From NCBI GenBank assembly GCA_021234155.1, contig JAJEKV010000052.1, positions 122,904 through 186,903 on the forward strand: DNA of 64,000 nucleotides, read 5' to 3'. Numbering within the stretch: position 1 is the stretch's first letter; each line of letters starts with the position of its first letter. The notes under the pieces were generated by a model. The model was not told the origin of the DNA. It saw only the letters and a program-made list of their open reading frames with translations, and ran no database searches. Below are positions 14,775-25,520 of the stretch, one piece after another. Origin of the DNA: Isoetes taiwanensis (taxonomy: Eukaryota > Streptophyta > Lycopodiopsida > Isoetales > Isoetaceae). The translations under genes were made by a program, and so were the position numbers.

Positions 14775-16750
14775 TAACACCAAAGTAAAGGATTCAATAT
14801 TTTTCCTTTTAAAACCAGATAATTTGTTTAACCATGATGCTAAAGCACGGTTTTATCATTGTACATCAAGCATTCTCAAGATGCCCATGATGATTAGCCA
14901 TTGCAACTCTTTCTAACAATGGTCCACTGTTACAATAAAAAAGGGAGATCTCACCCATTTTTTGTCCATGTCTTGATGATGGCCACATTCTTTCCGTGGT
15001 CCATAGCCACATTCTTCACGTGGTCCACCATTTGTAACAAATCCAACTGAAAACAAGTCCAGGAGAGAATGTTTTGGTTACCTGCACCCAAGCAATGCAC
15101 CCAAGCAATGACAAAGTTAGCACAAACTGGTAACTAGCCAAGGGGCGTCAGGTAAGCTATAAAACATTCTGGCTTATCGCCCTTCACTCATTATTCTCAA
15201 GATCAAATTCAGGATCTAAACTTTAAAATCCAATATTAAGTCTCTAAAAGATTATCGTTACAGGCTGATCCCTATCATCCAGTAGTCATATATACGAAGT
15301 TTGGTGTTTTAGCTGCTAAACAATCATCAAAACACAGTAGAGAGCTACAAGCAACCAAGGTAGATGGGCAAAATTGACATGCAGGCCTGTACATCATTAT
15401 TACAGATAAAGCAAGTTGCACATTTCGTTTGTTTTTTACCACCTGGTTGCACACCAACTTCCACCACAATCGGTCTGCCAATGTGCTGCCTTACCATGTA
15501 GTATGTATTACCAACCATAACAGCATTATCTAGGCAAGCGAGATGCTGCCTGGAAACATCAATAACCATTTACTGCTGACATATGATGTACTTTAGCAGG
15601 TCATATTAACCAGCATGAGATATTTTGAGCACTTAAAGCAGAATAGGCTTTATCACAGTAAGAAAAGCACTATAATAGCTTATAATCCAAGCAAGTATTT
15701 TAACCGTGGCAAGCCCTCATTATTAAGGTATGAAATGCAGACCAGCCAACACATGTCTACCACTAGCACAATGCATAAGTCAGTAAGATGCAGGCTGCAA
15801 TTTAAGCTGAAACAAAGCAACATGCGTGACTATCTACAACAAAACTAGCACCAAGCTAGACCTAGCAACATAGCAACCAACCAACCAACACATGGTCAAC
15901 CTATCTAAGCACAACGACCAGCAGCCTATCATGGATAAATAGGAGCATATGCAAGCGCAGACAAACAGAGCCATAAAAATTCATGTTAACTCAACCACCA
16001 TATTATTAACTTCTGATATAGCTCCAGCACCTTAGGCATTATATTCGCCTCATTTTTTCATCAATTTTTCACTGAAAAGTGATGCAAACAAACCTGAGTA
16101 TTGAAACTGGGTAAGCACCTCCAGCTAGAGTCGTGCAGTGCGAATAATCGCCAAAAGTAGGTTCGGCATTTGCCTATGCAGTTGTGATCCACGTACCACT
16201 AACATGAGCAGTTTTGACTGAACAAATGGATGCCTCTATCAGTTTCGGCATCTGCCAAGTATATCTGTTGCCCTTTTTGCATGCAAACTATCCAAAGCTT
16301 TTTGTGCTATCAGCATAAGAGAGGTCCGCCATAGCCCATCCGGCAAAGGCTTAGCATGAAAATAACATAGTACAATAGGTCTTATCTAGACTTTTTAACC
16401 AATACGAGCCACAACTTCATCATTTATGCATATTTCGTATGGACATGGAGTTTTGCCTCCAAAACATATCGATATTAAATGATTCTGGCCCAATAGACCA
16501 CAAGCTTTAATACGAAAACAAAAAAGTCAAGGTTTTTTGGAATGATACCTCAAATGTCCCATCGTGCCTTTTTCCCAATAAACCAACCATACGGTTTAAG
16601 AGTTGCCAACTAAGAAATAGTGGAACATCACCTTGTAAAAGCATAACCATTGAACAAATGATTTTGCATGAAAATGTAGCATATAAAGAATCAAATTTCC
16701 ACTTTCTTCACTAAGTCATAATCCTATCATATCCATAAGGGAGTCATATC
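14775..16750 (+). repeat. Array copy 5, truncated
   Basis: Nearly identical to copy 4 through the ~300 bp extra segment (16451-16757), then runs into a long pyrimidine tract instead of completing the unit. It carries a 14 bp tandem duplication (GCACCCAAGCAATG) near 15085 that copy 4 lacks. Confidence 0.85.
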
Positions 16751-16756
16751 AATTAT

Positions 16757-16780
16757 TTCTCTTCTTCTTTTTCTTTTTCT

Positions 16781-16812
<32 letters not shown>

Positions 16813-17394
16813 TTTCTTTTTCTTTTTCTTTTTCTTTTTCTTTTTCTTTTTCTTTTTCTTTTTCTTTTTCTTTTTCTTTTTCTTTTTCTTTCTTCTCTTT
16901 CCCTTTTTCTATGCCCTCCCTTTTACCTTTTACCATTTACCATTTACCATTTACCTTTTAATACTATCCCGTTTCTTTCACTTCCCTTTTTCCCCCTTTT
17001 GCCCCTTCCTGATTTTCCTTTTCTATTTTCCCCTTCCCTTTTTTTCCTATTTCTATTTTCCCTTTTTCCTTTTTTTTTCTTTCTTTTTCCCTCTTCATTT
17101 CCATTCATTCTGCGTTTTTGTTTTGTTTTTCTTCTTTTTTTTGTTCCCCTCCTTCCCGTTAATTTCGCATTCTCTTTTCCCCTTTTCCCTTGCTATCTCC
17201 ATGCTTTCCTTTTTCCATTTCTCTTTTCCCTTTTCCCTTTCTCTTTTCCATTTCCCTCCCCTTTTCCCCTTTTTAATTTCCATCTCTTCATTTCACCTTC
17301 CTTTTTTCCTTTTCTCCTTTTCTTTAAGCTTCCCTTCCCCTTCCCTTCCCCATTTCCCAATGGCCTTTTCCCTTCTTTTTCTCCTCTCCTAACC
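16757..17394. repeat. Polypyrimidine tract after array
   Basis: Begins as regular (TTTTTC)n to about 16892, then becomes irregular C/T-rich DNA. Near 17355-17395 it contains the reverse complement of a purine motif (GTTGGGAGGAGGAAAAG then GGCCATGGG) also found in the Helitron purine cores at 21676, 23671 and 24345. It is therefore probably the same repeat family in the opposite orientation. Confidence 0.9.
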
Positions 17395-17399
17395 ACAAA

Positions 17400-18455
17400 G
17401 GGACCCCCCGTCGCTTGCGAGAATGCTATATCTGACTATCTGAGCTTGCTCAAATTCGTCTCTCCTGCTTCGGGGGAGCCGTTGTTGTAGCTTTTGATAG
17501 CATTCGCGCCCGAGGGGCTGCCCTCTATCCCGGCGGCTCTTCGGCTTGTACATTGACCAGCTAGAAGAATGGCTAGCTGAGTGGGGGATTGATGCACCAC
17601 ATAATCCAGAGCAACTCATATATCGCGATGATGTTGGCACTGCTGGCATATACCCGGAGGACATACAGCGCCACACGGATGCTTTGGACACTTTTACGCC
17701 CAATTCAGCGACATGAGAGTTAACCAGCCAAGACAAAGGGTCTTTCTTTGGTCCCATCATCCGGCACCCGCGTCTTCCCTCATTCCTTACGTGGGCCGGG
17801 TAGTGGAGGTGGCTCGATCTTATAAGTATTTGGGCATTGAGTTTTCTACTACCACACAACTGGGATGCATCCATCGGGTTCACGAGTCCGCTGCGAGGTG
17901 GATAGCCACGTATGCAATGCCTCCTCCCATGTTGATCACAAAGACTTGGCTGTATGCATGGGGTCACGGGCACACTTGTTGGGGGGCCTTGGTTGAACCG
18001 ATCCTCCCTCATGGGGCGGAAGTGTGGGGCAGTATTATCCCTCACCACTTGGAGCGATCTAGGCGGTCACGAAAGCTTTCTTGGCCGGGCAGCTGGGAGT
18101 GAAATCCCGCGGTCCCATATCGGATCTTGCTCAAAGAGGCGGGCTTCCCTTCCATTCTGAGAGGGCTCATTTGGAGCGTCCACATTATTTACTTCGGAAG
18201 GTGGTGGCTATGGATGAAGCCATATCTTTGCCCAACCTTGCTAAAAAATGGCGATGGGCCCATGGCGACTCAAAGCCTGCTTGGAAAGACAAGCAAGAAG
18301 ATGGTTCTCGCTATGGAATGTGCGGGCACCTAGATGTGGACCGGTGCATACAGAAGATATATGGCTGCGCCTTGAAGCGGACTTGGATGCTTGCTTCATG
18401 GCCAAGCTTTTGGGATCTGAGAGGCCCTATCACACATGTCAAGGTGGCAAATTAA
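17400..18455 (+). pseudogene. LINE reverse transcriptase C-terminal fragment
   Basis: Frameshifted pieces follow the order of a non-LTR retrotransposon ORF2. They are a palm segment LYIDQLEEWLAEWGIDAP (about 17537-17590), a catalytic-box segment IYRDDVG (about 17620), the thumb motif SYKYLGIEFSTT (about 17820), then VEPILPHGAEVWG and a region with VVAMDEA (about 18210). The frame breaks near 17530, 17710 and 18090. The YxDD box reads YRDD where LINEs usually have YADD, because bases expected to be GCTGAT are CGCGAT. No endonuclease or 5' part is present. It is a decayed element or a damaged consensus of one; RT identity is firm, clade is not assigned. Confidence 0.85.
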
Positions 18456-19015
18456 ACCAACCCGGCGGGTTAATCCCATGCTCACGATTAAACACACACC
18501 ACTACCAGCGCCCATCTACCCATGAAAAAGCGCCGGGGTGATTGCTTCCATTATGCCGCGAGGTGCACACCACATCCGCATTGAGGCGATGGGAGATGGA
18601 TTCGGGGCACCAACAAGGGGCCTTTAAAAATTCATCATTCTTTTTCAGCGCCATGAAGGATGAAAGTCCGCGCCCTCCAAAGATTTTTTGCAAGAATGAG
18701 CATAAGGCTAATGATTATGCTTTGGTTAGTTATATGCCCCATGAATTTGCTTGAAAGAATCACAACATTGAGCCGACCCAAATTTAGGCTTGTTGGGATC
18801 ATTACCTCCGGCTAGGCTTCAATGGATCACAATGGGATTTTCTTTTATGCCCCCTCTCATGCATTAACCTCGATTAACAAGTACTTGTGATTATGTATAT
18901 CCTTTGGCGCGGTATGTCGGCATCCTTATTGCTACTAAAGGTTTTCTTGAAAACCCTTGATTTGAGGGTTTTTAATCACGGTAGTATCACATCTTGCTCT
19001 CTCTCTTTGTACTTA
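18456..19015. other. Unassigned spacer with dispersed duplicate
   Basis: No gene recognised. The segment 18627-18775 (AAAATTCATCATTC through a TTGAAAGAAT block) recurs in altered form at 20007-20175. A hairpin with arms AAAACCCT (18950-18957) and AGGGTTTT (18965-18972) belongs to a small family of similar motifs elsewhere in the window. Confidence 0.5.
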
Positions 19016-19017
19016 AG

Positions 19018-19552
19018 GTCCCCATAGGCGGTTGGTCTCGTCTCCCCGATAAAATCATATTCTATTCTATTCTCTTTCATTTTTCCCTTTCATTTCCCCC
19101 CTCACCCTCCCTTTTTCTTTTCCCTTTCTCTTTTTTTCTATGCCCTTGTTCCCTTCCCTTTTCTACGATTTGTTTTTCCTTCCTTTTCCTTGACCCTTTT
19201 GCCTTTCCTTTTTCATTTCTCCTTCCCTTTCCCTTTTCCCTTCCCCCTCTTTTTTTTCTTTTCTCCGTTTCCCCTTTCCTTTTTTTTCTATTTTTTTTTT
19301 TCCTATTTTCCCTTTTCCTTCCTCCTCTACGTTTCCTTTTTTAAGCCTTTTCCCCCTCCTTTTCCTTTTTCTTCTCCATTTTTCCCTTTTCCCCTTTCAA
19401 TTGCCCTTCATTTGTTCGGATTGAGTGAATCTTATTAAAGCAATGTCAAGATGAAATTTTTGTTGAAGTAAAAACTACATACCATCTTTCCTTTGTTGGT
19501 CGATCAAATCCTCAACCGTTTGATCTAGGTCTCCATGGAAGACACACGCTAT
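19018..19552 (-). mobile_element. Helitron-like fragment, minus strand, with purine core
   Basis: Read on the minus strand, it starts with the subterminal sequence TATAGCGTGTGTCTTCCATG, continues through the GATTTGAT block and ATTCACTCAATC, then enters a ~350 bp polypurine core (19060-19410 as pyrimidine on plus). This is the same order as the complete elements at 21104 and 39943. It ends at an AGAATAGAATAGAATAT motif instead of a Helitron 3' hairpin, so the 3' end is lost or replaced. It lies head to head with the next element. Confidence 0.65.
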
Positions 19553-19569
19553 ATCTTATATTATCATCC

Positions 19570-19790
19570 TCCTATATTATAAAAATATAGCGTGTGTCTT
19601 CCATGGAGACCTAGATCGAACGGTTGAGGATTTGATTGACCAACGGTGAAGATGACATGTGCGCAACTTCAACCAAAATTTCATTTTGACTAGAGTTAAT
19701 TGGATTCCACAAGGAATGATATCAATTGGGTCCATACCTCCTGACTCTAGTCCTTTTAGATAAAACATGAGGCTTACCTCCTGTCATAGT
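19570..19790 (+). mobile_element. Helitron-like 5' end, head to head with previous
   Basis: Starts TCCTATATTATAAAAATATA and carries the same subterminal block (CCTAGATCGAACGGTTGAGG) as the elements at 21104 and 39943, but lacks a polypurine core. No 3' hairpin with CTAG is found downstream in the same orientation before 21104. With the left neighbour it forms a long inverted repeat. Confidence 0.65.
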
Positions 19791-21103
19791 TCTTATACAA
19801 ACAGAAGGCATGAAGCGAAACCAACCATTTGCATAGTTGTTTTGCTAGACCATATTAATTAAACATTTAAAATCTAGTTCCACATTTCTGATCATAAACT
19901 GCCAATCGTAAAGATCATCAAAGAAGGATCCATACCATTATGCTCATGTTTGAAGTAACAGATCTTTCTTAGCATGGGAATGAAATGGTCACCAACAAGT
20001 TTGCGCAAAATTCATCATTCGCTTGATTTGAGGATATTACGCTCGGGTGAAGCAATGGATATTCTCTATCGCTCCAAAGATGTTTTTTCGCGAGAATGCA
20101 AAATAAAGGCTAATGATTTTGCACTTGCCCATATATTATTTGAATTTATCTTGAAAGAATACCACAACATTGTCATTTAACCTCAAATTTAACCATCAAT
20201 GTAATTCTTCTTATGTAGAAGTCATTGCTAGGGCTTCACTATCGCCACACAATGGTGTTATTTTTTCTTTTAAGATAAACTTTTCCTTGTATGTATATAA
20301 TCTTAACCTCATGAAGTCCGCGACACATCTCTTTATCCTTTGGCTAGCCATTTTTGCTATCTAATGGAGCGCAAAACATGTTGCATTCCTTGTAACTAAC
20401 ATATAATTTCATAATGTTCACATCGACACTAAGTGCACATCCGTTTTGCTTATCTAACCGGAAGTGTCTATCTGATTTTGGTCCCTTTTCACGACGTATT
20501 ACCCTTCCTTTGTAGTTGAAACTCTTTTTATAATACTCGACAAGCGAGTCTAGGACAAAGCAAGCTCGGATGCATTCTCAATGGAATACAAATAGTCTCT
20601 TCACCACCGATAAAAGAAAATAACAAGTGGAAGTTTTAAAGCGGAGACTAGCATTTATCCTAGGTAAGAAGCAAACAAATGATTTGAAACTAGCATTTAT
20701 CCTAGGTAAGAAGCAAAACAAAGGCAAAACGACCGACATAAGATCATTTCTTTGCTCAAGAGCAATTATTCCATTGATTCACGTGAACAATGTCTTCTAA
20801 GTATAACCTAATTTCTAGGTGTACATGGACATTTTCTCATATATCTAAGCACTAATGTTTGAAAGAGTTGTTAGAAAAGGCAAACTGGTGATGCTTTACT
20901 AATTTAAACACTTAGGCACAATGCCTTACCTGTAAGTTCAGGTTAAGTTTTAGAGATTTCTCCATCCCAATGGTAGGAGAATCACTCTTATGTTGCATGA
21001 GATAAAACGCAGTACATGCAGACGTTATATGATTTGAATTTCTAATATATAATCCTGTGGTACCCCTATTTAAAAGAAATATGACATTAAACACAGCGTA
21101 CCA
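19791..21103. other. Unassigned spacer
   Basis: AT-rich DNA without a recognisable gene. It includes the second copy (20007-20175) of the duplicate at 18627 and a 42 bp-period tandem duplication at about 20647-20720 built on ACTAGCATTTATCCTAGG. Confidence 0.5.
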
Positions 21104-22794
21104 TCTTATATTATAAAAATATAGCGTGTGTCTTCCATAGAGACCTAGATCGAACGGTTGAGGATTTGATCGACCAATGGTGAAGATGACATCTTGACTG
21201 TTGCTTCATTAAGATTCACTCAATCTGTTAGTGAAGGGGTGAAAGGGGAAAGGAAAAAGGGAAAAGAGAGGGAAAATGGAGAAAAAAGGAAAAGGGAGGG
21301 GAAAAGGGAAAAAGGGCAAAAAGAAAGGGAGAAAGGAAAAAGGGGACATAAAAAAATAAAAAAATAGAAAATAGAAAAAGAAAAAAAAAGACGTAAAATA
21401 GAAAAAGGAAGGGGAAAGTGAGAAATGAAAAAGAAAAGTGGGGAAGGGAAAAGGGAAAGGGAAGAAGAAGTGAAAAAAAAAAGGCAAAAGGGAAGGAAAA
21501 GAGAAAAAAGGGAAAAGGGAAGGCAAAAGGGCCGAAGGAAAAGGGAAGGGAAAAAGGGAAAGAAAAAAAGTGGAGAAAAGGGAAGGGAAAAAAGGCACAT
21601 AAAAAGGGAAAGGGAAAGAGAAAAGGAAAAGGGCAGGGGAGGGGGAAATGGAAGGGTAAAAAGGGAAAAGAGAAAGGGTTGGGAGGAGGAGGAAAAGAGA
21701 ATGGAAAAAGGGCCATGGGGGAAAAGGGAAAGGGAAAGTGGAAGGTGAAAGGGAAGCAAAGGAAAGGAAGAGAAGGGGAGAAAAGGAAAAAGATAAAAGG
21801 AAAAAGAGAAGGTGAAAAAGAGGAAAAGAATGGGAAAAGGAGGAAAAGGGAGTGGGGAAAGGGGGACAAGAAAAGGGTGGAGAGCAAGGAACGGAAAAAG
21901 AGGAAGAAAGGAAGGGAAAAAGCACATGAGAAAAAGGGAAGAGGGAAAAGGTGAGGAAAAAGAAAAAAGGAAGGGAAAAAGAGCATGGGAAGGGAAAAAA
22001 AAAAGAGAAAAGGGGGAAAGTGGAGGAGGAAAGGGCGGAGGATGGGGAAAAAAAGGAAAAGGGGCATATAAAAAAGGTGGAGAAATGCGAATGTAAAGAG
22101 GCATAAGAAAAGGGAAAGAGAAAGTGAAAATGAAAAGAAAGAAGGAAAGGGAAAGGGAAAGGGAAAAGGGTACGGAGAAAAGCGAGAGGGTGGGAAAGGG
22201 ATGAAAAAAGGGAAGGGAAAGGAAAATGGAAGTGGAAAGGGGGAAGGGAGGGGGAAAAAGAACGAGATAAAGGGGAGGGAAATGGAAAAAAGAGCCGAAA
22301 AAAGAGGGATAAAGAGGAAGAGCATTAAAGGTGTAGAAAAGAGAAGAAAAATGCATGGAAAAAAGGAAAGAGAAAAGAAAAGAAAGAAAAAAGGAAAGGG
22401 AAAAATGGGAAGGGCGGGAAAAAGATGAAAAGAGAAGAGAAAACCCTATTAGAAAAAGGGAAAGGGAAAGGAAAGGGAAAGGGAGGGAGAAGGGGGCTAA
22501 AAAAAGAAAAAAGGGAGGAAAAAAAGATAACGCATGTTGGAAAAATAAGAAAAACAAGGGAAAAAAAAAAAGGAAAGAAAGTGTAGGATAACGTGGAAAA
22601 GGGAAAAACATGGGATAGAGCAAAAAGCAAAGGGAAGGAAAAGGGTATTAAGTGCACAAAAACCTTTTATAGCTCAACAACACTGAGCTTGGTTTCTATT
22701 ATATTGGTTTATGAAAAAAAAGTCTGGGCTAAATATGTTTCCGTCCACACAGGTTCCCAACTTATGCCCAAAGAAGCGCTGGCACCATTACTAG
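21104..22794 (+). mobile_element. Complete non-autonomous Helitron with polypurine core
   Basis: Begins TCTTATATTATAAAAATATA and ends with a degenerate hairpin (GCCCA...GCTGGC) followed by ACCATTACTAG at 22791-22794. The base before is A and the base after is T, the usual Helitron insertion signature. The ~130 bp 5' segment leads through ATTCACTCAATCTG into ~1.4 kb of nearly pure A/G (21235-22650). No Rep/helicase is encoded, so it would depend on an autonomous element. The minus-strand 467-codon frame across the core is F/S/P/L-rich and trivially open. Confidence 0.8.
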
Positions 22795-23460
22795 TCATTC
22801 TAGATTTCCACGGTCATCAATGGATAGACAACGCTATCTCTGTAATAACTCAATTTGAACCCATTTTGCTAATATTCGGTTTTCAACATTTGTTGGAAAT
22901 TTTTCCGTCTTGTCCATAGTGTAATGTAAAAGATGTAAATAAAGAAACTTCACATCTGAGTAAGAAACTCGTGATTAGCGTGTATGGAATCCGCTGGGGT
23001 GGTCTTGAAGAAAAAAGAAATAACAAATTCAAAATTTTAGTGCACGATTTTATCTATCTTGTTAATAAAGGTGAGATACACGCTTCTTGTTAACTGATTG
23101 ATGTCAATCCGCTCATTGACGAAACAATGTGCCACACCTTTTAAGATACAAAAGAAAATGTAATCAGGAGGAAAATGGTTGAAAGAAATAAGGAAGGGAT
23201 AAACATGCAAAATAACAGGGGTTCAATCCCTTGAGAACCATAGATTTAAGATAAAAAAGAATACATTAGCTCACGGAAGGGAGGCATTGAGTTATTTTAG
23301 TAGAGGTTCACAGAAGCCATCATATCCAAGTCTTAAATGACCGAGGCATTTCAAAGGTAGCAACCCAGATTTTTAGCATATGCTCATAATTTATAATAAC
23401 CCGGATATACTTGAATATGCCCACATACCCACATAAACGAGGGTTTGCCCCCCTAGGGGC
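22795..23460. other. Unassigned spacer
   Basis: Mixed-composition DNA between two Helitron-type elements; no coding or RNA feature recognised. Confidence 0.4.
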
Positions 23461-23462
23461 AA

Positions 23463-25035
23463 CCCAAAAAGTGGGGAAGGAAAAAAGGGAAAGGGAAGGA
23501 GAAAATGAAAAAAGGGAAGATAAAAAGTGGGGAAGGAAAAGGGGAAAAAGGGGAAAAGGAAGAAAAAAAAAAGTGGGGAAAAGGGAAGGAAAAAAGAGGG
23601 AAGGAAAAAGAAAAGGGAAGGGAAGCTAAGGAGGGGGGAAATCAAAGGGAAAAAAAGGGAACAGAGAAAGGGTTGGGAGGGGAGGAAAAGGGAATGGAAA
23701 AAGGGCCATCGGGAAAAGGAAAAAGGGAAAGGGATAGGGGATAGGGGAAGGGGAAAGGGAAGCGAAGGAAAGGGAAAAGAAGGGGAGAAAAGGAAAAAGA
23801 TAAAAGGAAAAAGGAAAGGTAAAATGAAGAGAAGGAAATAAAAAAAGGGGGAAAAACGGGGAGTAAAAAAATGGAAAAGAGAGAAGGGAAAAGGAAAGGA
23901 GAATAGGAAAAAGGGAAACGTAGGGATGGGCAAAGGGAAAAAGGGAAAAGAGAAAAAATAAGAGTAAAACAGAAAAAATAGAAAAGGGAGGGGAACAAAA
24001 AAGAGAAAAAAGGAAAAGGTCAATGCGGCGAAAGGAAAAACGAAAAAGGGAAAAAGGAAAGGAAAAAGGAAAAGGGAAAAAGTAAAGGACAAACAGAAAT
24101 AGGAGAAAAGGGAAGGGGAAAATAGAAAAGGAAAAACAGGGAAGGGGCAAAAAAGGGAAAAGGGAATGGAAGAAATGGGATAGTGGAAAAAAGTAAATGG
24201 GAAAACAGAAAAAGAAAAGATGACAAGAGGGGAAAAAAAGAAAGGGAAAGCGGAAAAAAGCAAAGGGAAAAGCGAAAGGGAAAGAGAAAAGGAAAAGGGC
24301 GAGGGAGGGGGGAAATGAAAGGGAAAAAAAGGGAAGAGAGAAAGAGTTGGGAGAGGAGGAAAAGGGAATGGAAAAAGGGCCATGGGAAAAGGGAAAGAAA
24401 AAGGGAAAGGGAAGCGAAGGAAAGGGAAAAGAAGGGGAGAAAAGGAAAAAGGGAAGGTAAAATGGAGAAAGGGAATTAAAAAAAGGGGGAAAAATGGGGA
24501 GTGGGAAAATGGAAAAGAGAGAAGAGAAAAGGAAAAGGAGAATAGGAAAAATAGAAGCGTAGAGATGGGCAAAGGGAAAAGTGAAAAGAGAAAAAATAAG
24601 AGTAGAACGGGAAAATAGAAAGGGGACGGAACAAAAAAGAGAAAAAAGGAAGAGGAAAACGAGGCGAAAAGAAAAACGAAAAAGGGAAAAAGGAAAGGAA
24701 AAAAGGGAAAAAGTAAAGGGCAAACAGAAATAGGAGAAAAGGGAAGGGGAAAATAGAAAAAGAAAAATAGGGAAAAGGAAATGGAAGAAATGAGATAGTG
24801 GAAAAAGGTAAATGGGAAAACAGACAAAGAAAAGACGACAAGAGGGGGAAAACAAGAAGCAGAAAAAAGCAAAGGGAAAAGGAAAAAAGCTAGGGGAACT
24901 TTGGGGGAACTGGAAAATGCAGTTGAATGCTCTTAATTATGCAATGTTAAAAATGTGAATACATTTAACAATTGCTCAATTATATCATTTATAGTTCCTA
25001 GCTATGCCCAGCAACGATGGGCTCCATTTCTAGTC
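23463..25035 (+). mobile_element. Helitron 3' portion with duplicated polypurine core
   Basis: A ~1.4 kb purine-rich core (23463-24895) is followed by the hairpin GCCCAGCAACGATGGGC and TCCATTTCTAG, a typical Helitron 3' terminus ending at 25035. I could not find a matching 5' TC terminus upstream, so the left end is undefined. The core holds two diverged tandem copies of about 640 bp. Confidence 0.7.
23600..24870. repeat. Two tandem ~640 bp copies inside purine core
   Basis: Paired landmarks lie at regular distances: GGAATGGAAAAAGGGCCAT (about 23690 and 24364), GATGGGCAAAGGGAAAA (about 23925 and 24566), GACAAACAGAAATAGG or its GGCAAACAG variant (24086 and 24718), and ATAGTGGAAAAA (24179 and 24796). 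Offsets of 615-675 bp show one duplication followed by small indels. Confidence 0.85.
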
Positions 25036-25176
25036 CTATATTATAATGTTATGTAATGGACCATGCCCTAGATCCGACGGTGAGAATTTGATTTTTCGAA
25101 GGGACGGTGGAGATTCAACATAAAAAGAGGGCAATGATTTCGTTGCCCTATCGAAACAGAGCAGAGCAGAGAAGCG

Positions 25177-25520
25177 GTGATGGCTTCAGGGTTTTCTTTC
25201 AATGGTGGAGCCTGCTATCGCGAGGGAGTCTTTCCATTTTCACGGCTATGCAAGTATGCTTATTATTTTCCCTTTACTATTTCTTTTCTTATCATTTCTT
25301 TTTCTTTTTTCTTTGCTTTTGTCGATTTAGGAAGAGGCCGTCTGATTCCTCCCGGTGCGGATGCTCCACGGTCATAGAGCTTTTTTACAAAGCCATTTCA
25401 ACTCTGAGCTATAAAAGACCAGGCACACAAAAGGATATTCAAGTTTTGGTTTTAATCACAATCAATTCGTGTTCCTTCTTAGGAGCGGTGGAAGCCATGG
25501 ATTTGTTTTTTGCGTAAAGG
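25177..25520 (+). pseudogene. Possible captured gene fragment with one intron
   Basis: An ATG at 25177 opens MASGFSFNGGACYREG and continues to ATGCAAG|GTATGC. Downstream is a T/C-rich stretch ending GATTTAG|GAAGAGG (about 25254-25330), which resembles a short plant intron with GT and AG borders. Splicing there would give a basic second exon beginning with KKRPSDSSRCGCST and running to about 25517. Captured exons are common in plant Helitrons. I do not recognise the protein, and no conserved domain is visible. It could equally be chance. Confidence 0.3.

Noticed and set aside
21220..22623. 467-codon minus-strand frame and matching K/E/G/R plus-strand frames
   Set aside because: Low-complexity translation of the Helitron purine core; no domain and no conserved order.
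23391..24872. 493- and 409-codon minus-strand frames
   Set aside because: Overlapping frames of the same purine core; multiple frames open at once, which indicates composition and not coding.
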